From an uncultured Polaribacter sp. (lineage in GTDB: Bacteria; Bacteroidota; Bacteroidia; Flavobacteriales; Flavobacteriaceae): a stretch of 64,000 bases of DNA. The translations under genes were made by a program, and so were the position numbers. This document shows positions 7,097-15,170 of this stretch, piece by piece (the first letter of the stretch is position 1; the number at the start of each line of letters is the position of its first letter). Below the pieces are notes generated by a model. The model was not told the origin of the DNA. It ran no database searches and saw only the letters and a list, made by a program, of their open reading frames with translations. The stretch covers positions 48,257 to 112,256 of the forward strand of contig NZ_CANMVP010000018.1 in NCBI RefSeq assembly GCF_947501385.1. The letters are read 5' to 3'.

Positions 7097-9280
7097 CTAC
7101 TTTTTCTTTAATAATAGTTCAACTTTTGTTCCTTCACCGGTTTCTAAAACATCAGAAACTTCTACAGAAATTCGGTCTTTGTACATATCATTTAAAATAG
7201 CAATTCTATTTTTTATGGTACTCATTCCTTTCGATTTTTGTTTTAATTGATGCTTCGTTTTTATTTCTTGTGAATGTTTTCTTCCAATTCCGTTATCTAT
7301 GATAGCAATTGAAATTGTTTCTGAATCTTTTTTAGTTACAGCAATTTCTAAATTTCCTTTCTCCTTTTTATATCTTAATCCGTGCCAAATTGCATTTTCT
7401 ATATAAGGTTGCAATAACATTGGCGGAATTGAAAATTGTTCTAAATTGATATTTTCATCAACATGTATTTGATAATCGAACTTGTCTTTAAATCTGTTGT
7501 GCTCTAACTTTACATACAATTCTAGCAACTCTACTTCTTTATTTAGTGGAATGAAATCTTCATCAGAATTTTCTAAAACAGCACGCATTAATACAGAGAA
7601 TTCAGACAAATATCGATTTGCATTTCGTTCATCATTTACCGCAATAAAACTGTTTACCGAATTTAAAGCATTGAAAATAAAATGCGGATTCATCTGAGAA
7701 CGCATCGATTTCAACGCCAATAAATTATTCGCTAGCTTTTGCTGTTTATTAGTTCTATACATAAAATATGCTAACAAACACATCAACAAAAAACCGCCTG
7801 TTAAAGAATAAATAATTAAACGTTGTCTTTTATTACTTTCTTTAGACAATTGTTGATCTACATAAGCTAAACTAATTTTACTTTGCGTAAGTTCTTTGTC
7901 TTTTTCTAAGCTTAAAATTCGGTTTTGATTGTCTGCAATTTTTTTTGAAAAACGTTTTGCCTGCTGAATTTCTTGCTCTTTTCTTAAATACAAAGAATCT
8001 ACTAAAGAAACATATTTTTCATAATTTTTTAGTGCTTTATCATATTCCCCAAGATTTGCAAAAACTTCAGATATTTTTCTAGTTGCATCTTTTTCAACAA
8101 TAATATCATTCTTCTTTTTTGCACTTTCTCTACTTTTTTCTAAAAATGGAATTGCCTCTTCATAAGCTTCTTTTAAGATATATGCATTCCCAATTTTGTA
8201 ATTTATTTTTTGTGAAGTAATCGCATCTTCTATATTGTCATTTATTTTTGATGTACTGTCTTTTTCTGTTTTTTGTAAACTTTTTTTCCGAAGCACAATT
8301 TCCTCATCGTATTTTTTATTAGCGTTTAAGAAATTCGCTACTTTTTCTTCTTCCTCTAAAACACGAGTTACATTTTCTTTTTCAGCAAAATTTAAAGAGT
8401 TCATAAAACCAAGATTCGCTTGTTTTGTGTTTCCTTCTGCTGAAAAAACAGTCGCTAATTTTGAGCTTACATCTGTAATTTTAGCTTTTACAGCATTCGC
8501 TTTTGCAATGGCAAATGCTTGTTGGTAATTTTTTTTTGCTTCCACATAATTTTTAGTTGAAAAATAGACATCTCCTAAACCTTCAAAAACGGTTATTTTT
8601 TGATAAATACTTAGTTTTTTGTTTAATAATTCTTGATATGTTTTGCTACTCTCATCAAAATTTTTTAAAAAAAATTGTGCTTTGGCTAAACCCATTTTAG
8701 CTGCGATTGTTTCTTTAATCTGTAGGGAAAGCTTGTAATTATTTGCTGCCAAATCATATTGTTTCCAATACAAATAAATAGCTGCTAATGTCTTGTAAGA
8801 AGCGGAGTTTCTATCGCTAGTTTTTCCGCTTTTAATAGCACTTTCTATAAAAGACAAACTCTTGTCTATATCTTTTGTCTTGTAAAAATTCGCTGAATCT
8901 AAATACCTATGATAGGTATCTAATTCTTTCTCTTTTACTTTTGAAAACCTTGAAGTATTCTCTAAAACATCTTCTATAAGAATCTTTATTTCTTCGCTAG
9001 ATTTTATGGTGTAATACACATCTTCAAAATCTGGATGTGATACCACTAATTGATCATTTACTTTCGCGCTCACTTTGTAATATCCATAAATTTCTGAGTA
9101 GCGAAAATATTTTCCATTTACAGAAACTACTGCATTTTTTACAGGAACATTTGTGTCTTTCAATTCAACCTTTACTTCAACAAAAAACTCTTTATTTTGA
9201 GTATTTATCTCATTTTCTTGACCAAATACCATGATTTGGGAAAATGCAAATAATATATATATGTACTTCTTAAATTTCAT
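7097..9280 (-). CDS. TPR-containing LytS-type sensor histidine kinase
   Basis: A 727-residue membrane kinase. Signal peptide (1-20), a carboxypeptidase-regulatory-like beta domain (about 28-105: VNGKYFRYSEIYGYYKV), TPR repeats (about 120-440), a coiled-coil, one membrane helix (LIIYSLTGGFLLMCLLAYFMY), then the His_kinase domain RSQMNPHFIFNALNSVNSF with phospho-acceptor H533. The HATPase part has PYIENAIWHGLRY and IIDNGIGRKHS. The periplasmic TPRs probably sense a protein or peptide ligand. It should phosphorylate the LytTR regulator encoded next on the same strand (6181-6912). The ligand is unknown. Confidence 0.9.
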   Translation of the reverse strand: MKFKKYIYILFAFSQIMVFGQENEINTQNKEFFVEVKVELKDTNVPVKNAVVSVNGKYFRYSEIYGYYKVSAKVNDQLVVSHPDFEDVYYTIKSSEEIKILIEDVLENTSRFSKVKEKELDTYHRYLDSANFYKTKDIDKSLSFIESAIKSGKTSDRNSASYKTLAAIYLYWKQYDLAANNYKLSLQIKETIAAKMGLAKAQFFLKNFDESSKTYQELLNKKLSIYQKITVFEGLGDVYFSTKNYVEAKKNYQQAFAIAKANAVKAKITDVSSKLATVFSAEGNTKQANLGFMNSLNFAEKENVTRVLEEEEKVANFLNANKKYDEEIVLRKKSLQKTEKDSTSKINDNIEDAITSQKINYKIGNAYILKEAYEEAIPFLEKSRESAKKKNDIIVEKDATRKISEVFANLGEYDKALKNYEKYVSLVDSLYLRKEQEIQQAKRFSKKIADNQNRILSLEKDKELTQSKISLAYVDQQLSKESNKRQRLIIYSLTGGFLLMCLLAYFMYRTNKQQKLANNLLALKSMRSQMNPHFIFNALNSVNSFIAVNDERNANRYLSEFSVLMRAVLENSDEDFIPLNKEVELLELYVKLEHNRFKDKFDYQIHVDENINLEQFSIPPMLLQPYIENAIWHGLRYKKEKGNLEIAVTKKDSETISIAIIDNGIGRKHSQEIKTKHQLKQKSKGMSTIKNRIAILNDMYKDRISVEVSDVLETGEGTKVELLLKKK

Positions 9281-9347
9281 TTATAACATAATTACTGTAA
9301 ACATACACACAAAAAATCATCTAAAAAAATAGGCTTTCGACATAAAA

Positions 9348-9429
9348 CGGACTTTCATTTACTCATTTGCATCGTTCGCTAAATACTTGTTGCTGTTCAC
9401 TCAAAATAAAGAGGACTTTACTCATTTTG
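9348..9429. promoter_or_regulatory. Near-direct repeats between divergent genes
   Basis: GGACTTTCATTTACTCATTT (9348-9367) and GGACTTTACTCATTTTGG (9412-9429) are near-copies 64 bases apart, with a third CACTCAAAAT in between. They lie between the kinase start (9280) and the SIMPL gene start (9483), where direct repeats could be regulator sites. Function is inference. Confidence 0.3.
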
Positions 9430-9482
9430 GTTTTTTTCTTTACATACTTGCTTCTAGTTTTATACCCTCAAAAAATAAAATT

Positions 9483-10178
9483 ATGAACTATTGTAAACTC
9501 TTCGTATTCCTTTTCCTAACAACTGTTTCTTACAGTCAAAATAATTCACAAGAAAAACCATTTATAGAAGTTGTAGGAACTTCAGAAAAAGAGATCATTC
9601 CAGATGAAATTTATTTAGATCTCTTTCTAAAGGAACGAATGGAAAATGGAAAAAAATTAAATTTAGAATCCTTAGAAAATCAGCTAAAACAAAAATTAAG
9701 AAGTATTGGCATTCCTGAAAACAACTTATTTATTTCTGATGTAAATTCAGTTTTAGCTAAAACAGGATGGTTTACAAAAGAAATACTCTCTACGGCAAAA
9801 TACAATTTAAAAGTAACCAATTCTGAAAAACTAAAACAGCTTTTTAAATGTTTAGAAGAATTAAAAATAACCAATGTAAAGATTACAAAAGCTACGCATT
9901 CTAAAATAACAGCATTGCGAAAAGAGAATAGAATTGCGGCTATAAAAGCAGCAAAATCGAAAGCAATGTATTTATTATCTGCAATTGATGAAAAGGTTGG
10001 GAAACCTATTAAGATTAATGAAATTGATACAAATCATCAAAATTTTGCTTTTGCGAACACTATAAATGTTGAAGGATATGCTGCTGGACTTTCTAAATTT
10101 AGAAGTGAGCAATCTGTTGTTGAATTTGAAAAAATAGTCTTGAAAACATCTATCTATATAAAATTTGAAATTGAGTAA
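9483..10178 (+). CDS. SIMPL-domain (DUF541) secreted protein
   Basis: Chosen start is ATG at 9483, giving a 231-residue protein with a good signal peptide (MNYCKLFVFLFLTTVSYSQ). The frame is open back to 9387, but that extension would bury the signal peptide. The mature part begins with PFIEVVGTSEKEIIPDEIYLD, the typical first strand of SIMPL domains, and has the helix AAIKAAKSKAMYLLSAI near residues 160-180. SIMPL proteins are periplasmic or outer-membrane proteins of poorly known role, linked in some species to oxidative stress or to oligomeric channel-like assemblies. Monocistronic by position. Confidence 0.8.
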   Translation: MNYCKLFVFLFLTTVSYSQNNSQEKPFIEVVGTSEKEIIPDEIYLDLFLKERMENGKKLNLESLENQLKQKLRSIGIPENNLFISDVNSVLAKTGWFTKEILSTAKYNLKVTNSEKLKQLFKCLEELKITNVKITKATHSKITALRKENRIAAIKAAKSKAMYLLSAIDEKVGKPIKINEIDTNHQNFAFANTINVEGYAAGLSKFRSEQSVVEFEKIVLKTSIYIKFEIE

Positions 10179-10208
10179 AAAAGAAGTTTGAAATTAAAAT
10201 GTCCGTTC

Positions 10209-10234
10209 TAGCATTACTATGCTAAAATAGTTTT
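10209..10234 (+). terminator. Possible weak terminator
   Basis: TAGCAT (10209-10214) pairs with ATGCTA (10219-10224), followed by AAATAGTTTTT. The stem is short, so this is tentative. Confidence 0.35.
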
Positions 10235-10283
10235 TAATTGAAGGTAAGAATGAAACTTTCGAAAACTAATACAAGTTCAAAAA

Positions 10284-10353
10284 ACATCTCGATAGCTTCG
10301 CTAGCTACTTTCAATGAAAATGTATTTTCATTTCAGTAATGCTCGATGAGACA
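10284..10353 (+). repeat. TCGA/GACA palindromic element, long form (copy A)
   Basis: Contains a 59-base core from CTCGATAGC to ATGCTCGA that is identical (in reverse complement) to the copy at 48734-48802 and differs at three bases from that at 12635-12700. Inside is AATGAAAAT-gt-ATTTTCATT. The outer stem here is CATC/GATG, while the other two copies have CCTC/GAGG, a compensatory change. Ends in AGACA. Confidence 0.8.
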
Positions 10354-10374
10354 TTTGCTAAGACACTTTTATTT

Positions 10375-11226
10375 TTATTTTTTAACCAATAATTTCTGAC
10401 CAATAGTAATGGTATTGTCTTTTAAATTATTAATAGTTTTTAAATTAGCCACAGAAATTTTAAACTTTCTAGAAATAGAATACAAGGTATCTCCTTTTTT
10501 TACATCATAAATGTTTTCTTCTACCCTATTGATTACAATCGGTTTTTTAAAACTTTTACCATCATTTAATTTTTTAATTTCTTTGGTGTATTTTCCTTTT
10601 TTAACTTTATCGAACTCGTGTAATTTGTAATCTTTAATAATCTTTAATAATTTTGCTGGGTATTTTTTATCTGTAGCGTAACCCGCTTTTCGCAAACCAT
10701 AAGCCCATTTTTTATAGTCAGTCATTTTATAATTAAATAAAAAAGCATAGCGACTTCTTTCGGTTAAAAACAAAGAATGATCATTATAAGACGTTTCTGG
10801 ATACAAGTATTTTCTAAAACATTCTCCCTCTTCATCATCGTCATGATAAACACGCTCACCTTGCCATTGTGTATGGCATTTTATTCCAAAATGATTGTTA
10901 GATTTTAGTGCTAATTCACTTCTTCCTTTACCAGATTCTAAAATACCTTGTGCCAGAGTAATACTTGCAGGAATTTTATATTCGTGCATTTCTTTTACTG
11001 CAATTGGTGCGTATTTTCGAATGTATGCTAGTGTATATGTATTAAGATTGGGGTTTTTCTTTTCAAGCTTCTTCGTTAGTTTCACCTCATTTACAGAAGG
11101 TAAATCTACAGGTTCTGGTTCTATAATGACTACCCCAGGATTTTTCTTGTTCACTACTTTTTTCTTAGCACCACAGCTAGACAAAAGCAACAAAAACAGA
11201 CAACCAAATAGGATTTTTAACTTCAT
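10375..11226 (-). CDS. Lipoprotein glucosaminidase with LysM domain
   Basis: A 283-residue lipoprotein (lipobox LLSSC, Cys18). A low-complexity linker leads to a mannosyl-glycoprotein endo-beta-N-acetylglucosaminidase domain (about residues 65-200) with ITLAQGILESGKGRSELA (probable catalytic E97), NNHFGIKCH and KAGYATDKKYPAKLL. A C-terminal LysM (about 236-281: YDVKKGDTLYSISRKF) binds peptidoglycan. It should cleave glycan strands of the cell wall from the outer-membrane side. The start overlaps the stop of the upstream fusion gene by 4 bases (11223-11226), so the two are coupled. FlgJ-like domains are similar, but no flagellar genes are present here. Confidence 0.9.
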   Translation of the reverse strand: MKLKILFGCLFLLLLSSCGAKKKVVNKKNPGVVIIEPEPVDLPSVNEVKLTKKLEKKNPNLNTYTLAYIRKYAPIAVKEMHEYKIPASITLAQGILESGKGRSELALKSNNHFGIKCHTQWQGERVYHDDDEEGECFRKYLYPETSYNDHSLFLTERSRYAFLFNYKMTDYKKWAYGLRKAGYATDKKYPAKLLKIIKDYKLHEFDKVKKGKYTKEIKKLNDGKSFKKPIVINRVEENIYDVKKGDTLYSISRKFKISVANLKTINNLKDNTITIGQKLLVKK

Positions 11227-12578
11227 TTTAAATGTATTACTTGTTGATTTTTCTTTTTTAATTTTTGATTAAATCCTGCAATTCCCTGTATTCCGCCTGT
11301 ATGAATTGCTAAAATTTTACTGTTTTTTGGGAAATGATCTTTTCTAATTAAATCTAAAATTCCGAACATCATTTTTCCTGTATAAATAGGATCTAGCAAA
11401 ACAGTTGTTTCTTCTAAAAAACTGTTGATAAAACGGATGAGTTCTTCATTATATTTTGCATATCCACCAAAATGATACTGTTCTAAATGCCAATTTTCTC
11501 TTTTAGTGGTGAATTTCTTAATTTCATCTTTTAAAAAATCGCCTTTTAAAGCAGGAAAACCCACTACTTTTTGATGTTCTTTTGCTGAATTTATCAATCC
11601 AGAAATGGTACCTCCAGTTCCTATGGCACAACAAATATAATCGAATTTTGAATCTTCTGATGTTAAAATTTCTTCACAGCCTTTTATGGCAAAATCATTT
11701 GTACCGCCTTCAGGAATTAAATAAAAATCGCCAAATTTTTCTTTCAGTTGATTGCTGAATTCTTCACTAGATTTATTTTTATATGCTACTCTTGAAACAA
11801 ACTCAAAAGTCATTCCGTTTCTATGTGCTTCTTTTAAAGTTGCGTTATTTTCTAAGGTCTTTTCTAGGTCAATCCCTAATTCTTCTCCACGTATAATTCC
11901 AACAGTTTTAAAATTGTTTAGGTTTCCAGCAACGGCAGTCGCCACAATATGATTTGAAAATGCGCCACCGAAAGTTAATAAGTTTTTTTTTTGTTGACGT
12001 TTGGCTTCTTGAAGATTGTATTTTAGTTTTCGAAACTTATTCCCAGAAACAAAAGGGTGTATTACATCTTCTCTTTTTAAAAAGAGGGCTACTTTTTTTT
12101 CTTCCAAAATTGGAAGTTGTATTTGTTGGTTTTTACTAACTAAAGTTTCTTGAAAACTAAAAATGTCTGGTCGAGCGATCCCGAAATTTTGGGAGAGACC
12201 TAATTCTTTTTCTGAATTTTGATTAATTTTTTGACTTCTCGACTCCGCTCGAAGAGACAATCTCGAAACTATTTGATTTTTAGAATAGCTTTTATTTTTA
12301 CATTCTGATAAAATTTGTAGTTTATCAAAACCACTATTGGCTAGAGCTAATTTTTTACCTCTACTCCATTTTTTAATTTTCTTTTCAAAAAAAATCGCTT
12401 GTTCTACATCATTAAATTCTTGATAAAAAATTAATTCTAAGGGTCTTCTCTTGTAAGTAAAACAGCTCTCATTTAATCCTTGTTGATGCTCATTAAATCT
12501 TCTTGCAACATTATTAGTAATTCCTGTGTAAAGGAATTTATCGTTACATTCTAATATATAAACATAATATAGTTTCAT
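11223..12578 (-). CDS. GIY-YIG nuclease fused to PLP-dependent ACC deaminase/D-cysteine desulfhydrase
   Basis: A continuous 451-codon frame with two unrelated parts. Residues 1-95 are a small GIY-YIG nuclease of the UPF0213 type (YYVYILECNDKFLYTGIT, then ARRFNEHQQG). Residues about 140-451 are a PLP-fold enzyme of the ACC deaminase/D-cysteine desulfhydrase family (VSGNKFRKLKYNL with the Schiff-base Lys, FGGAFSNH, PEGGTNDFA, CCAIGTGGTISGL). The linker, residues 96-139, is largely encoded by two copies of the TCGA/GACA repeat. The deaminase's expected first codon (before FSFQETLV) reads ATT, and no ATG, GTG or TTG lies close upstream. I infer a gene fusion created by repeat DNA, with the start codon later lost. 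It could alternatively be expressed from ATT as two proteins. Confidence 0.8.
   Translation of the reverse strand: MKLYYVYILECNDKFLYTGITNNVARRFNEHQQGLNESCFTYKRRPLELIFYQEFNDVEQAIFFEKKIKKWSRGKKLALANSGFDKLQILSECKNKSYSKNQIVSRLSLRAESRSQKINQNSEKELGLSQNFGIARPDIFSFQETLVSKNQQIQLPILEEKKVALFLKREDVIHPFVSGNKFRKLKYNLQEAKRQQKKNLLTFGGAFSNHIVATAVAGNLNNFKTVGIIRGEELGIDLEKTLENNATLKEAHRNGMTFEFVSRVAYKNKSSEEFSNQLKEKFGDFYLIPEGGTNDFAIKGCEEILTSEDSKFDYICCAIGTGGTISGLINSAKEHQKVVGFPALKGDFLKDEIKKFTTKRENWHLEQYHFGGYAKYNEELIRFINSFLEETTVLLDPIYTGKMMFGILDLIRKDHFPKNSKILAIHTGGIQGIAGFNQKLKKKNQQVIHLK
12164..12200 (-). repeat. TCGA/GACA palindromic element inside the fusion linker (GGTC/GACC stem)
   Basis: On the minus strand it reads GGTCTC, then the palindrome TCCCAAAATTTCGGGA, then TCGACCAGACA. 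The ends are the same as in copies at 41731-41755 and 48824-48873. Its GACA tail ends at the exact codon where deaminase homology begins. Confidence 0.7.
12235..12259 (+). repeat. TCGA/GACA palindromic element, minimal form (CTTC/GAAG stem)
   Basis: CTTC-TCGACTCCGCTCGAAGAGACA: outer stem CTTC/GAAG and tail AGACA. It lies within the linker of the GIY-YIG/deaminase fusion and is translated on the other strand (around residues 107-115). Confidence 0.65.
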
Positions 12579-12634
12579 TAATTCGTTTTATCTCTCGACT
12601 AAGATAGATAAGAAATTTTAATTTTGTGATTTTA

Positions 12635-12700
12635 CCTCTCGATAGCTTTACTAGCTACTTTCAATGAAAATATATTTTCATTTCAGTAATGCTCGAGGGA
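12635..12700 (+). repeat. TCGA/GACA palindromic element, long form (copy B)
   Basis: Same 59-base core as the copies at 10284-10353 and 48734-48802, with three substitutions in the core (CGC to TAC-type loop, GT to AT centre). The outer stem is CCTC/GAGG. The tail is decayed (GAAAA). It fills the spacer between the fusion gene and the ABC-F gene. Confidence 0.8.
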
Positions 12701-12724
12701 AAATCGTTAAGAAAACTTAAATTA

Positions 12725-14641
12725 CTAATAGTTAGAAACTTCAGCTTCTACCTTTTCCCACTGTTCCATTAAAGTATCTAATTTTGATTTCTTCGCTTTG
12801 TATGTTGAGAAAAAGTTAGGTCTTGCAGCAACTTCGTCATAATTATTAGCTAATTCTAAATCTATTTTTTCGATTTCTTTTTCTAAATCGGCAATTTCAG
12901 ATTCAATTTTAGACAGCTTATTATTTAGCTTTTTTAGCTCCTTTTCTTGCTCTCTAGACATTTGGTGTGCCTCTTTTTTATTGGAAGTTTTATCAACTTT
13001 TACAACGGTTCTTTTTTCTGCTTCTCGTAGATTTTCAATTTTATGTTGCTCTAAGAAATAATCAATATCACCCAAATATTCTTTAATTTCTCTGTCTTTA
13101 AAACCATACACGGTAGAGGTTAATCCTTGTAAGAAATCACGATCATGAGAAACTAAAATTAAGGTTCCATTAAAATTATGTAAGGCTTCTTTTAAAACAT
13201 TTTTAGAAGCAATATCTAAGTGGTTTGTTGGCTCATCCATTATCAACACGTTAAAAGGTGATAATAATAATTTACACAATGCCAATCGGTTTCTTTCTCC
13301 TCCAGAAAGTACTTTTGCTTTTTTATCTGCTGCATCTCCACCAAACAAAAAAGAACCTAACATGTCTCGAACTCTTGCTCTGTTAGAATCTGAGGCAGCA
13401 TCTTCCATGATTTGTAAAACGGTTTTTTCTGGCGGTAAATGTTCCGATTGATTTTGAGCAAAATACCCAACTTCTACATTATGACCTAGTTTTAGATGTC
13501 CTTCAAAAGGAATTTCACCCACCATCATTTTTGCCAAAGTAGATTTACCTTGTCCGTTTTGACCTACAAAAGCAATCTTACTATTTCTTTCAATGAGTAA
13601 ATCAACATTTTCTAGCACTGTTTTGTCACCATAGCTTTTACAAAGATTCTCTGCTTCCACAATAATTTTACCAGGTTCTTTAGAAATGTTAAAACGCACG
13701 TTCATGGCTTGATTATCATCTTGATCAACTTCAATCAACTCAACCTTATCTAGTTGTTTCATTAAAGATTGCGCCATAGAAGCTTTACTTGCTTTTGCCT
13801 TAAACTTGTTTATTAAGTGTTGTTTTTGCTTTATTTCTTTTTCTTGATTTTTCTGAGCTTGTAGTTGCTTTTCTTTAATTTCTCCTCTTAATAATAAAAA
13901 TTCTGAATAGGGTTTTTTATAATCGTAAATCTGACCTAAAGAAATTTCTATGGTTCTATTGGTTACATTGTCTAAAAACATTTTATCATGCGACACCAAT
14001 ACAATTGCCCCAGAATATGCTTTTAAAAAGTTTTCTAACCAAATAATAGATTCTATATCTAAGTGGTTTGTTGGCTCATCTAATAATAGAATATCATTGT
14101 TTTGAAGTAATAATTTTGCCAATTCAATACGCATTCTCCAACCTCCAGAAAAGGTATCTGTAAGTTTGTCAAAATCTTCTCTTTGAAACCCAAGACCTTG
14201 TAAAATCTTTTCTGTATCTCCTTGATAGTTATACCCTCCCAAAAGTTCATAACGTTCTGTTTTATCTGTTAAATCTATAATTAACTGACTGTAAGCTTCG
14301 CTTTCATAGTCGGTTCTAGTTGCTAATTGTTCATTAATCTCATCTAACTGAAGCTCAATTTCTTTAATTTCTTCAAAAGCTTGGTAGGCTTCTTCTAAAA
14401 TGGTTCTTCCTTCTACAAAATCGATATCTTGTCTTAAAAAACCCATTTGTACATCCTTATCAAAAGCCATGGTACCGCCACTGCTTTCGATGTCTTTAGA
14501 AAGCACTTTTAATAAAGTAGATTTTCCTGCTCCGTTTTTTCCAATCAGTCCAATTCTATCTCCTTTATTCAATTTAAAAGTGATGCCAGAAAACAATTCA
14601 GTTCCCATAAAGGAAACCGTTAAATTATGTACGTTTAACAT
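12725..14641 (-). CDS. ABC-F family ATP-binding protein (ribosome-associated)
   Basis: A 638-residue protein with two ABC domains and no membrane segment. Domain 1 has Walker A GKNGAGKST, signature TFSGGWRMR and Walker B ILLLDEPTNHLD. A charged linker of about 80 residues (the P-site tRNA interaction motif region) follows, then domain 2 with GQNGQGKST, LSGGERNR and LIMDEPTNHLD. A C-terminal coiled-coil of Lys/Glu-rich sequence (about 550-638) resembles the Uup/YheS type. ABC-F proteins act on ribosomes during stalled translation or confer antibiotic protection. Subfamily cannot be fixed from sequence alone, so no symbol is given. Monocistronic, with a promoter box just upstream. Confidence 0.92.
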   Translation of the reverse strand: MLNVHNLTVSFMGTELFSGITFKLNKGDRIGLIGKNGAGKSTLLKVLSKDIESSGGTMAFDKDVQMGFLRQDIDFVEGRTILEEAYQAFEEIKEIELQLDEINEQLATRTDYESEAYSQLIIDLTDKTERYELLGGYNYQGDTEKILQGLGFQREDFDKLTDTFSGGWRMRIELAKLLLQNNDILLLDEPTNHLDIESIIWLENFLKAYSGAIVLVSHDKMFLDNVTNRTIEISLGQIYDYKKPYSEFLLLRGEIKEKQLQAQKNQEKEIKQKQHLINKFKAKASKASMAQSLMKQLDKVELIEVDQDDNQAMNVRFNISKEPGKIIVEAENLCKSYGDKTVLENVDLLIERNSKIAFVGQNGQGKSTLAKMMVGEIPFEGHLKLGHNVEVGYFAQNQSEHLPPEKTVLQIMEDAASDSNRARVRDMLGSFLFGGDAADKKAKVLSGGERNRLALCKLLLSPFNVLIMDEPTNHLDIASKNVLKEALHNFNGTLILVSHDRDFLQGLTSTVYGFKDREIKEYLGDIDYFLEQHKIENLREAEKRTVVKVDKTSNKKEAHQMSREQEKELKKLNNKLSKIESEIADLEKEIEKIDLELANNYDEVAARPNFFSTYKAKKSKLDTLMEQWEKVEAEVSNY

Positions 14642-14666
14642 GTAATTTTTGTAAATTTGTAAGGCG

Positions 14667-14674
14667 CAAAGCTA
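14667..14674 (-). promoter_or_regulatory. Putative -7 box (TAGCTTTG)
   Basis: On the minus strand TAGCTTTG fits TAnnTTTG, 26 bases before the ABC-F ATG at 14641. A matching -33 box is not obvious. Confidence 0.45.
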
Positions 14675-14691
14675 CTTAAAAAAATAGAGTT

Positions 14692-15066
14692 ATGTTGTTT
14701 AAAAAAGGGACAAAAATATACAGTGTTGTAAATGGAAAATGTCCAAGATGTCACGAAGGTGATTTTTTTAAATATCAATTTACTTTTCATCCATCAAAAA
14801 TTACACAATTACACAAAAATTGCCCGAATTGCAATTTAAAATACATGATAGAACCTTCCTTTTTTTATGGCGCCATGTATGTAAATTATGGCATTACTGT
14901 AGCGCTTTCTGTCATTACTTTTTTAATTTCTTCTTTAGTATTCAACTTTACTTTGTTACAGTCTTTTGCTGCAATACTTCTTGCTTTGATTGTTTTAGCT
15001 CCTCTAAATTTAAGATTGTCTAGAATGGTATGGATAAATATGTTTGTAAGCTATAAGAAATCGTAA
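14692..15066 (+). CDS. DUF983 family membrane protein
   Basis: A 124-residue protein with an N-terminal Cys-rich part bearing two CxxC pairs (GKCPRCHEG and NCPNCNLKY), probably a zinc ribbon, followed by two transmembrane helices (about 67-88 and 90-110). This is the DUF983 arrangement common in Bacteroidota; its role is unknown. The pattern suggests a metal-binding cytoplasmic knob on a small membrane anchor. It is divergent from the ABC-F gene. Confidence 0.8.
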   Translation: MLFKKGTKIYSVVNGKCPRCHEGDFFKYQFTFHPSKITQLHKNCPNCNLKYMIEPSFFYGAMYVNYGITVALSVITFLISSLVFNFTLLQSFAAILLALIVLAPLNLRLSRMVWINMFVSYKKS

Positions 15067-15126
15067 CATTTGACAACCAATTAGTTATTTTTTTATATAA
15101 ATAGCAAGAAAAAATATAATTACCAA

Positions 15127-15134
15127 TATATTTG
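15127..15134 (+). promoter_or_regulatory. Putative -7 box (TATATTTG)
   Basis: TATATTTG is a perfect TAnnTTTG, 36 bases before the ATG of the TPR kinase at 15171. The -33 region is not clear. Confidence 0.45.
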
Positions 15135-15170
15135 CGAATAACTAGCCCTATTCTATAATATTCCCCATTA

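Noticed and set aside
6854..7111. Plus-strand 85-residue frame over the CACAGAG repeats
   Set aside because: Made from repeat DNA and antisense of two real genes; no conserved motif.
9387..9482. Upstream extension of the SIMPL protein
   Set aside because: It would place 32 residues before a good signal peptide; ATG 9483 is the better start.
10375..11226. Flagellar muramidase FlgJ
   Set aside because: The glucosaminidase domain is similar, but a LysM domain, a lipobox and the lack of any flagellar genes favour a general cell-wall hydrolase.
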